From: Hofstenia miamia
Taxonomy: Eukaryota; Xenacoelomorpha; Acoela
DNA: 64,000 nucleotides
NCBI GenBank assembly: GCA_004352715.1
Contig: SCFE01000036.1
Span: 917,780 to 981,779 of the forward strand
Direction of reading: 5' to 3'
The translations under genes and the position numbers were made by a program. Below the pieces are notes generated by a model. The model worked only from the letters and a program-made list of their open reading frames with translations. It was not told where the DNA came from and made no database searches. Positions 39,101-51,252 of the stretch are shown piece after piece. Within the stretch, counting starts at the first letter, position 1; each line of letters starts with the position of its first letter.

Positions 39101-42100
39101 TAAATGCTTCACAAAAATCAAATCAAAATTAAGATGAATAGTACGTTTGAAAATAGGTTTTTATAGTTGTAAGAGTAGTAAAAATATTGTCAGTAGTTAC
39201 ATTATATCCTCTATTTGGAAACTGCAGAATCACTAAGCCTGCTAACCTGTCTTTCTTTTTTTCCTATATATGTGAAGTAGTTCAAAACGTACTTACTTTC
39301 GCAATCCACTATCAACCAGGATTTATACCCAAATCCATCTGGTTTGGTTTTTATAATTTGTATAAATAGACAACGATTCTTCAAAGACAGCAGTTGCTCA
39401 TCAATAGTAAGCGTAGTGCTTGGGTTGTATAAACTAATATAACTCTGAACAAAATCAACTAACTGTCGCAGTGTCAATACGTAGGTAGTTCAAAATGCTC
39501 TGAAGCGATCGTACAACAGGTAGGCCAATTTCCAAAGGCCACATACTTCTTGAAAGTAAGTTCTGAGAACCAAAAATTCTTCTAATAAGTATTAGCAATA
39601 AATTTCATCAGCTCATCCACATTTAAATTCCACTACATATTTTGTTTTTGTGTTGCACAGTCTTTGCTTTAGTTGCATATTTTCTCTATCATAGAAAATG
39701 AGCACAGGATGACATCTCATTTATTTTGCATCTAGCAAAGAGTTTAGGACCAGGCGTGCTTTGTAAAACAGTGGTTGTAGGGGTCCGACCAGAGGTTGAA
39801 GTGCTTCGAGAAAACTCATCCAATATGTCGCCTAATTTTTAATTGAATCATAATTACTCACACATCATTGATGCATCTTCTTCATTGTCTCTAAATCTTC
39901 ATCATTATCACTAGATGAAGGATTGTTATACGGGTGGCCCACTTAAAAGTAGCCCAGAAAATGTAGTAGTTTAAATTACCTGTAATTTTATAAAAGATGT
40001 TGGAAGTGCTCTCCATTGACATCTATGCATTTCTGTGCACGTTTAACAACGTTTGCAGGTACTGCTCGTAGCTCTTCTCTGGTGATTCTGGTGATAGTGT
40101 TGGTAATGTTCTCCTTTAGTTGGTATAGATTGTGAGGATTATTTGCATGAACTTTTTCTTTTATAGCCCCCCCCCCCCCNNNNNNNNNNNNNNNNNNNNN
40201 NNNNNNNNNNNNNNNNNNNNNNNNNNNNNNNNNNNNNNNCCCCCCCCCCCCAAAGATAAAAATAACACAATGGCAAGTCCGGGAAACGTGGTGGCCATAA
40301 CCCTTTGCTTATTGTTCTCTCTTCCGTAAACATGTCATGAACTCGTGTCAGTGATCTTTGAGACGTGTGACATGTAGCGCCATCTTATTGGAAAAGATTG
40401 CATTTTATCTTGTGGTGTCAGTTAGTAGTCAAACTGTTGGAAGATGTGTAGGTAAACGTCAGTGTTCATAGTTTGATTCAAAAAAATTGGCCCGACTATC
40501 TTAGTTTCTGAAACGGCGCACAAAACACCAATTTTCAAGCCATGCAATGCTGTTTCGTGAATTACGTGCGGATTTTCAGAAGACCATGCTTCATCCGACA
40601 AATTACAGCAGTGGGTCCAAACACCACTCTTCAACTATACTCAGCAGCCACCTGCAATACTGAAGACGTTTATCTTTGTCAGGCAATTTCAGCTCCTGAA
40701 CACATTTTACTTTGTATGCTCTCATGCTTAAGATTTCAGTACACGCTGAAATGTTGTTCGTGATACACTGACTTGCTGGGACAGTCTTTGAATTGACTTT
40801 TGTGGACTTCTGAAAATCCGCTGTTGGATATTACTGACAACTTCTGGCGTCAGGACTAATTTAGATCTTTGCTTTTTCACGTCTTCGATAGAGCCTGTTT
40901 CCCGCCATTTCTTCAAGCTCTGAATGGAACGTTTTGCTGGTGCTTTTGGCTCTGGGTATTTTTCCAGGAATGCCTGTTGCGTTTTCTTAATTAATCCAGT
41001 GCGCAGATAAGCTTCCATAATCATTATTCTTTGATGCAGCGAAAAAACCATCCTTAATCTGAAAAAAATGTTTAGAGAAAGATAACATATTTAGTATATT
41101 GGCCTACAGCCTATTTTATGTAATAAAGAAGCTTAATCTGAAAACAATTGATTATAGGAAGATAACATATTTCGTATATTGGCCTACAGCCTATCGAGGT
41201 CATCAACTACATCAACCTATCACCTATACAACCTATCGAGAGACAAGGCAACGTCTAATTGGGCCACCCTGTAATTGGATTCAGATAATTCTTCGCTTAT
41301 AATGTTGTCGTTTATTGATAAGGGTCAACTTCATCACTTGTGACACCCCAAATTTTTGGTAATGCATTCAATGCAGATTGCCTTGACAAATGTGCCATCT
41401 TATAAACCAGAATAATTATATAATAATTTTGAAGTCTATAAATAAACAATTCAATTTTCAGTTAAATTTCATCCAATCGAGTTTCTTTCAATGAATATAA
41501 GAATGTCAAAAGGTCTTTGTGTCCCTCATTGATGTAAAAATTATTTAATTAAAATCTGGGTTAAATTGACCCACTTTCGGCGGTAAAGGTATGCCTAAGT
41601 ATTATTGAACGTCATGAAGTGTAACAAACTTCTAATATTGTTTCTTTGTAACTTATTCCAAATTGTTAACTCATTAATCTTTAATTCCCGAATTGGTCAA
41701 AATAACCCAGTCGCCGTTCTATTGTTAATACTTCGTCCTCCATTGATCAGTTTAATGAATGAATAAGTGAATCACACAAGCGAATACAGTTTATCAAATT
41801 CATGGAAAATGAAATGATTCGAATTTTGAATATAAGCAGTGTTTTAAGGCTCAGTTGTCATGTAGAATATAGTTAATATTATTCAATTGTCATCAGAATG
41901 CTATAATGAAAAACTATATTACCTAGTGTTCATTGCAAATTTAGCATAACAGCCGCAATATTCAAAGCATTTTATAGTAAATAATGGATTTAACCATTTT
42001 AGGAAAAGCAAGAAGACGTACACTGGTTGCTACTAACATGTCTTCGCACTGTAGAAGCTGCAAGAAAACTGCCCGATGTATTAATGTATCTTCCCGAACT

Positions 42101-45100
42101 CTATCTTGAAGTTGTTCTTGATTGTTACAAGGCTCTCACTAGATACTTTAGCAGTTTTATTCCTTTTGAAGGCGTGCAGGGTTACATTTCTACTCTCAAC
42201 AAAATGGCTGCCTTTCTTGCTGATCATTTTTCTGATACGAGAATCTTAAGCAACGGTAAGTTCGCGATAAGGTTTTAGTTACTTTGTGTGGAGGTTTCGG
42301 ATTAGATTTGTTGGTTTCTTGTCTTTCCAATTCTCTTTTATTTTAGTAAATAGTTTTTATAACAAATAATAAGCCTTTAGTCTCGAATTATTCGTGCTAC
42401 AATTCAACTGACTACAATACTACTTAACAGAGATGCAACCGGGTTCCATGAACAAATAGATTTTTCAAATTTAGTGATTTCCAAGAATCCTGTTTCAATA
42501 TATTGACAATTTTTTACATGATATCAATGTTGAATAATGTAATTACCATTTTAAGCAGCAAGCATAACATCTGTTATTGCATCATGGTTAAAATGAACAT
42601 GTTCTCTTTCACACCACATAGCAATTAAGTTGCCACTTCAAACGGATGCTGTAGGCCTACGTTCTCCTCTCACTTTTACAATTTTGACAATTTCTAGATT
42701 GGATAACACGCAAATAGTTTTACCCAACATGGATAAGATTCTCCTGGATGAGAAAAAAAGCAGAAGCATTGTCAACAATGTCAAAAATCATAAAAAATTA
42801 ATATCCCCTAGCACCATCACAATCGGAGAGAAATTTTTCAGCTGCAGGGAAGATTACTTGAGAAAATAAGACCAGAACCCATCCAGATACTTTGGAATTG
42901 TTTAAAATGTAAAATTTTATCATCTGGATTATAATTGTTTTTACTCAAATGTTTGTTAACTGGGTCAATAACAAATCATCATGTGCATTAATATGCATGA
43001 ATGAAATGTTCCTAACGCTTCTGTTTTATCCGAATTTTAAATTTAAGAAATATGCAAGGTCGATTTTTCTTGAGCCGTCCTTTGCAATATAGCAGCGTAA
43101 AATTGAGCGTAGTCTCTCAAAAGTTATGTTTATTCATTAGATAAATACATTAAGAGTTAATATATGAACCGTGTTTTACAATTCTCGAATTTTGCCTTTA
43201 TAAGTCAAACTAGTTACCAAGTTTTCGTATAGTTCACAAATGTATGCAAACCCTTGATTACAAGGAGCATCAGCCACTGCATGCAATTCTAATCGAAATC
43301 TAACACGCCACTCATGTTCTCCATCTGGTTTGTTTTCCATCCAAAGTGTTTCATTTACTACCGTTTTGCTTTTATAGCCAACAATATGATCGCCATTTGA
43401 CGTATATCATGTCCACACATAGTTGATTTGACGTGATATGTTCATCTTTTCCAAAACTATTTCAGATTCTTCCATCGATTTTGGTTCATTCAGAAGCGAT
43501 TCATAATACTTACATGTCGATTATGCATCTTTGTGTGGTTTCGCTTGGAAAGTATTGAAAGCAACGCATTTTTTTAAACTATGCCTTAGTAAATCCAGCT
43601 GGTCAACAGGAATGATGTCTATAGATCGCTGCATTCGACTTCAACAAAGTATTGATTTCATTTTGTATTAACGTAGTGTTATAATCGATATTGAAAGATC
43701 ATCTGCTGTTACTGTAGTTTTTGTTATGAAAATACTTTCTTTGCAAAAAATCATTTTGATAAAATTGATCACTACAATCCCCATAAGCCAGAGTATGATT
43801 TTATATGTGATGCACTTCTCAAATCACAGATCTGAGTTGCCAAAATAATGTTCTTAGAAAAAAATGTTTGGAAAAATCATTTTAATCTTGAGTAACAAAG
43901 TTCAAACAAAAACTAACATAAATAATGATCACAAATGATACCAATTGACAAAGCGAAATTTGAATTTTTTACTTAGTTGCTCTCGATAGAAAGATTTGAT
44001 ATCGTTACATAAAGAACTACAATGATATTCACTCAAGCTGCGTGGAAAATATCCATTGTTATATTAGGGTTTAAAACACGTTTTTTGTCTACTCTGATAG
44101 TAAAATTTATTGTTTTTTATAAAAGTGTATTTTTAAAATCTGTGGCCCGAGCAGTGATCTAGTTGAAAACTTGGTTTGTTTCTGCTAGTTTATTATTTTC
44201 CTATTTTTCAACCCATTGTCATTTAAATGTTTGTTTTCAATGGATTGTTATTTTACTTAAATTGTTTAGTACCTGGAATTGCATGACACGAAGTTAGTTC
44301 AATCTAGCTTGCAATTGTATACTAAGAGACCTTGATCATTTGTGTGAAAACCAGTTGCTTATCTTAGCGCACGTATCTTTACACTTCAAACACTAATTGT
44401 TATTTTGCACGTGGGGCAGAAATTTGTTTGAAACTTATTTCTTCCTTTCAAATCCAATTGTTTACCAATTCTGACTGCAAACGTCAAATATATTTCTGCT
44501 AATTTATTATTTTTCTTTCAAATTTAAACAGCTGTAATTGAATTTGTCAATGAACACCTTAATTTAATTTAAACAGCCCATTATAATTTTATGGATTCAT
44601 AATACTTTTCATTAAGCACTTTAAATTGCTGATGAATTTGAAAATAAATTTGTTTTGAAATAGCAAATCTTTAATTTACAAATATTACTTGAACGTCCTC
44701 CCTTCTGACTGTAAACTAGTCTTTTTTGATTAAGTTTGGGGATTTTTACGAAAAAGTTATTTCCTCTTTTTGTTATTGGAAAAATTACTTTGCATTTTTT
44801 AAGAATTATAATGCTCGAAATTCTTTTTAATTTTGTTAATATTGCTGCAATTTGTTTCAAGTTATTTCTTTCAAAAACAAATTCAATGGCTGCTCAATAG
44901 ATGGCATTCTTCGAATTTTATAGATTTATTCTTTTCACATTTAATAACAATTTGTTGCCTGCGTTCCACACCAATAATTTTAAAATATACATATATCTTA
45001 ACATGAGATTGGTTTATAATAGTTGAATATCTATATGAAATCATATCAAGTAAGAGCTATATTGCATTTTGCGAGAAAGTTCAGTAAAAAATTGCATTAT

Positions 45101-48100
45101 CACAAGAAATCGAGCTGTACATGGTACTATACGAAATTTTTTATTTCAATTCACTTCGATAAGCTTTTCCGAATAGGAAGAGATTCGTTTCGTTTCGTTT
45201 CGATTTCTTACTAATAAGTGATCCCCACCTTCGATTTCTGTGTTATTGTTCGGAATGTTTGAAAATCTTTCAATTCTAAATATCCCCACAAAAACTATTC
45301 ACATAAGCTAAGATCTTGCTAATGAGATGGATTTGGAAAATCGATTTCAGTTTTCATTGATTTCTTGCTGTGTGGCTAACCCCACATCATTTTATTTATA
45401 AGCATGACACCTACAAATGAAACGTATGGGTTCCATTCGCAATATTTACTGCATGCACCAAAACGTTTGCTTTATATTTAATAATTTCTTTATTAATAAC
45501 CAGAAAAATTAAAATTTATAATTGTCTTTGGAAATATCAGAGTTTAATCTGAACTATCGGATTCAGATAAAATTTATTTACAGGCATGAACGACATATGT
45601 TCCCTACTCAGCCCGATACAAATCTATTTATTTGGTTTAAGAGTCCTTCAAAGTCACACTATTTTGCCAATCAGGAGCGTCTATTCCACCACTATAGACA
45701 AAATATTTTGAGTGAGTAGCAATGAGAGTTTTAACTTTTTTTAATTGACGCAATAGAGGCTTCAACAAAAGAAACAATCTATCTGTCGTCTATTTTGTAG
45801 ATATTGGACACTGAATACTTGGAAAGTAAATTAATGAAAACACATGGATTTTTAATAAAGCTTCAAGATTGAGAACGATTCATTTTATACAATTCTTATA
45901 GCTCTGTCTGATTTTAAGTCCCAATATTCTTTTAAAACCAAGTAATTAAATAATTCATGTCGGTTAGACAATCTCATTTCCTACGCATTCGTTTATTCAC
46001 CAAAGAGCGTACACTTTGTCTTGCAATGAAATAACTACTCCACGACACCTATCATACTCGCTTTTAAGATCTTTCATTTTATTTATCATTGGTTTTACAG
46101 TAAGCGGCTCTAATGCACACACTTGGTGCTTTGTCGAAAAATCCAGTCCGTTTCAACCAAATATCCTTAAACAAAACTGGTATTTATAGAATGTTGAAAG
46201 ATGTTTTTATCAAAGGAAATAGTTCTGTAACAAATAAAAAGTAACTTTGTAAACTTTTAGTTGACAAATGATTATATTTTTTGCTGAAAACTTTAGTTTC
46301 ACATTGAAGTAGGCGTTTTTGGGAAATTGTCAGTAACAGACAACTCTAGGTATAGTTTTGTTTGTGTGCTGTGTCAATGTGTAGTTCGCTTGGGTCGAGT
46401 CATCTGATATGCGCCCTTATCACCAAACGCGTTTGAATTTTCTCATTGTAGGTGTTTTTCACAAATCCAGTTTTAGAACATATGTAAATCTAAAAGTTGA
46501 AACAAAGATATCTGCTTCAGGCACACTCACCAAGAGCGGTGTGATCCTTGATGTTCTCTTATCAGCACAGATTTCTTTTGATTGGAATTGCTGTTTCCTT
46601 AATTATTGGGTCTGCTATTTTTTGACACATTAAATTCTAGACTGTCTACACTTATTTTTCTTTTCCATTTCGTCAATTTGTGTGCAGGGTAATATACATT
46701 AAATATTGAATTTGATTAGTACAGAAATCATTTTAAAAATCGTGGAAAAGTGAACTCCCATTTATGTTTATTCGATTTCTAGTTTATTGCAAATTCCCGA
46801 AATATTAAGTAGTTGTTAAAGAAGATTTTTTTAGACTACAATATAAATTACGTATAATTGGTGCGTTTGTGAGAATAAGGTGTTTTGCTAATTGTTGATG
46901 TAATTTTCTTCCTACATAAATTATGTTAGTAATGAATTTGTGTGTTTCTCAAATATGGACCTGCAAGCTATATAATTGTTCAAAAATCAGTCAGGCCGGG
47001 CCAGCAACCATACTTTTTTAACTTGCCCCCTCCCCTCTATTAGCCTTCAACTTTTAGTCCAATAATTACTATATTCCCAAAACATGAACAAAGCACTGGA
47101 AAAATCGAAAGTGTGGAGATAAACAACAAAACCAAATAAATTTTAGAGGCTGGAATAGTTTGTTGAATACAAACTGCAAAACAAACTAATAATATATAAG
47201 TGAAAATTATTTAAAATATACTGTTTTGCAAGATTAGCAAAAATGGTGACCATCATCTCAAGCCTTGCCCAAGCATTAATGTATTTTTTCGAATCGGGCC
47301 GACTCGCTTCCAGCCTCACCTTCGCTTATAAATACGGGAAAATATTTGATTTAACATGATATATTTAATTATGTTTCGAAAAAACTTTGTTTCCAATTTT
47401 TGGCAACTTTGACAGTTTTATTTGTAATTTGTATTAAAATTTTCGTTTTTAGAAAAACCTAAATTTTTTAAAAGCATTTTGAATTGTTGTAAAAGGTTAT
47501 ATTATTTTGCTTTGATACCTCATTTAAATTTCTCTTTGATTCATAATTCAAGATTTTGATTTCAAGAAAAATTGATTTCATTGTATTAGCGTTCATTATA
47601 TACCTACTTAATTTTTTATACCATCACATCTGTTGCCTGCTTTTATAATCCATTCATTTTCCAACTGTCATTTTCAGAATTGATTCTATTTGCAATATAT
47701 AGCTTCAGCTTTGTCAAAATTTAACTTAACATTTATTTATAGATTAAATTCCAATTGATTGCTTCAGAAATTAGTTATATATTTAACCTTTATTTTCGTA
47801 ATTATTTCTCCTTGCAAATTAATTTGTCATATAAGGTTATGCTGACATCAACTTCCCATTTACGAAGAATCGCATTAATGGCAGAGCCTTGAAGGTGCTT
47901 GTTGCCTTGCAGCTTTTGATGTTAACCTAATAAGTTTTCATTCATTGAAATTTAGACTGATTTTAAGATTAATCGATAGATTTGTCTTTCAGAACATTTG
48001 TTGCCCATTATCTTATTCACTTTTGTATGACTATCTAGAGATATTAGGTACGTGATAATCTTCATTATTAAAATAGAAAATATTGTGAGGACTCATTTAA

Positions 48101-51100
48101 CTGGTGCGATATTCGTTTCGAAAAATTACAAGGCAACTGTGCAGGTCCTTTAAAATTTTGAACGCGGCCGTACAAATCTTTTTCCTAGAATTATAATAAA
48201 TCAGTTATTTGGAATTTATACAAAATCTAACCATATGTTGCAAAAATTTCAATGATTTATGGGGTTCCCCACAAAATTTAAGGTATATGTGCATGCACAC
48301 GAGATCTAAACTCTTTGGGACGCTTTTTAGTCAAGGGATCGCTGAAAATGTTCAGAAAAAATTTATTTTTAACATTGTGAAAATCACTAAAAATATATTT
48401 TTTGTCATAACTATCACATAAAAGTTCCGCAATTTTATATAGTGTTTAGAATGATTTTTAAAAGGGGGGTCGTCCCCCTAAAACCGCGCCTGCTACTCTA
48501 GCTAATCCTTACTGACAAATGAGTAGGAAAGGTTCTGCACTGTTTTCAGTGATTTGAATCAATTTCAAAGTGTATTGGGTAGATAATAATTGAAAAAAGT
48601 GTAAATTACCTTGAACTACATCATTTCTTTCACAATGGTTTGTGTATTGATTGTTGAAGCTGTTATGCATAGTTTATACATTTGGTTATGTACTAGCTAC
48701 AGAAATTGTGAAGAATTATTGCCACATAAATTTATTGAAGTAGTATATTCACCATAGTGAATGATTTTATATTTAGATGTTAAAGATAACGTTATACAAA
48801 GTTTGGCTTGCTTTGTGTGCTATCCAGAATCGCTGAAGTCTTTAGAGCAAATCTCTATTGAAACGTAGGTGTTCTTAGATTGGTTTTGTACTTACAAATT
48901 TTTAGACGCAAGCAAATGGTGAAGACACTTCTTTCTCCATATGATTCAAGGGTTTGGCCTCAAATCAATTGGATTCTTGTTCGTTTATGGAAGGTTAGTC
49001 GCTTTTTATTTTGTTTTGAATGTTTGAAGTAAGAAATTGAGAACTTTACTATTTATTTACTTAAAAGTAGTTTTTAAGTATATAACATAGTTCAATAGTG
49101 CTTTAATGATTTTTTCATAGTTTTTTTAGTATAGAACGCTTTCATGTCACTGCCATGTTTTCGCTCATTTGAAATATTTAAACATATTTGAGATTTTTAC
49201 CCTAGTATACAGTGCTAATTAATTATTGGCCACCAGCAATATTTAACCACGTATAGAGGGTCTTTCGAAACCCCTAGTATTTTTCCTTTAGCATACATTG
49301 CTGCTCCCTTTCTAATATTAAGTTTTGTTTTCTAGGTTGTCAAAGTTAGTTTTTTATAGATTTTGGACGGATTTATTGTAGACAATACACAATATTCAAT
49401 ATATTGATACAAATAGATTTTTTCATAAATGTCGTAAATTCACCAAAAGAGTCAGCAATAGTTAAAACGGGAAATTCAATTGATTATACATAAATATTAG
49501 GGTGTCCCAAAAAGTCAAATAATTTCCAATTCAGGTTTAACTTGGTAAAGTTTTTACTTTTCAATTAAACTAACACTGCCAAATATTGTTAGTAATTGAT
49601 TAATGCTTGATGCCTTAAAAGTGAGTTTTTTAAAATGTTGATAATTGATGCATGATTTACATTCCATATTTCATAATCTAGCTGGGTTATTTATTTATTA
49701 ATGGCTCAAAAATCTCGTAATGTCTTGTTTTCTCACTGCTTGCTAAAAATGATATACTCTAAAATGAAAGTTCACATTGTAAATCTATAAAATACATTTC
49801 TTATATTATAATTATTCCATGTTTATGTAAAGTAACAAAGGAAAGTATTGTAATCAGTAAATATATTGGGTTAAATGTCTAAACATACAACTTTTTCAAT
49901 AGCTGCTTCTATCTTACGTGCTGATTGTCTAATGTTGTGAGTGATTTTGAACACCTTCTGATTATCATTGAAGAAACATCCAACAAAAAATTCGTTCTTG
50001 GGTCATTGTGTCTAGTGAATGATCATAGCCAGCATTAAATTGCTAGAAAGGATTGATATTGCGTTCGTATTATTTTCCCGAGAGCACAAGATTAAGATTG
50101 GCTTGTTTATAATTTTTAGCATAAGAAGCGTATAAATGCACTTCTCACAGTTTTACTAAAGTGATAGTTTAGAGGCATTCCTTCCTTTAAATTAATGTAG
50201 GTTATAATGTCTATATATTAAAATTGCTATTATTAGTCAATCGTACATACTTGCTAGCATATATTGTTTCAAAAAGGCTGTTGTCTATTTAATTGAATAT
50301 GAATATATGATATTAATTGATCTGTGTTCATAGACAAGAGCTGACTTGAAATGATGCTAAAAAAGTATACCCTTGTAAGTTTTTATTTGAGGGAATGGTG
50401 TTTATGCAAATCCATACAAGATTCACCCATAAATCATTGAATTTTATTGCAGGATTTAAATGAGTTACGAATTCTTGTATCCAAAGAGCCTTCCTTATTT
50501 TCTATACTATGCTCTAGTTTTATTAAGGACTCATTTCAAAAATTTAATCTACATTAATGAAATTAATCTTCTTTTAATTACAATGTTCCTGACAAAGTAA
50601 AAGTAGGTATTTGCAAAACATTTAAGCTTCAAAAGATAAGCTAAAACAGATAGTGGATAAAGGATTGGTTCAAATACCAATATTAACTAGAGATGAGCGC
50701 GGTACAGGTTTTGTAAAATATTTCCACCGCAGAGAAAAATATTCATCGCTAACCACCGCAATGTCCGTTTTTTCTGTCGCTGTATACCGCAACGATGACG
50801 ATTTTTGTCTTCGTAATAAAAATAGATATTACTGAATTGTTTTTTTAAGGTATGGATTTTTCGTAGAAAACCTTAAAGACAATTTCTTAGGGATTTTGTC
50901 ATTTTGGTTCAATTGTATTAGGGTTGTATCAAATTTTAATGAAATTAATTTTAATATTTTGTGTGTGAAATCTTTGTTTTGCTTCAGAAACAGTTTTTGA
51001 GAAATACGCAGAGATTTTAAATCTTAAAAGAAAACACGTTTATGCCACCGCAAGTTGTTTCATCATTCACATAAATGTGTTTATGAATTTCAATACTTTT

Positions 51101-51191
51101 TGTTGTTACTCTTCATAAACTTGCAATTATGATATAAAAAATGTATTTTATAGACTTACAGTGTGCCCCTAGCTAATTTTCAACACTTTTC

Positions 51192-51252
<61 letters not shown>

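Larger units (their letters stand above)
39931..41271 (-). mobile_element. mariner-like element nested in piggyBac
   Basis: Inverted ends GGGTGGCCCA on both sides ((C/A)GGGTGGCCCA(C/A)TT read inward), with TA at 39929-39930 and after the right end, as expected for Tc1/mariner. Carries a degraded transposase on the minus strand and a 60-base internal tandem duplication near 41052-41193. A gap with poly-C borders (40167-40251) falls in its coding part. Confidence 0.85.
39011..41590 (-). mobile_element. second piggyBac-type element, split by a nested insertion
   Basis: Terminal inverted repeats share GTGGGTCAATTT followed by GACC (left, 39026-39041) or AACC (right, inverse, about 41558-41574), preceded by CCTTAAACGTCGGA and CCTTTACCGCCGAA. 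It contains a piggyBac transposase relic on the minus strand whose N-terminal coding part (from 41399, [20 protein letters not shown]) is interrupted by the mariner-like element 39931-41271 and resumes at about 39925 with an acidic stretch ([14 protein letters not shown]). Confidence 0.75.
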
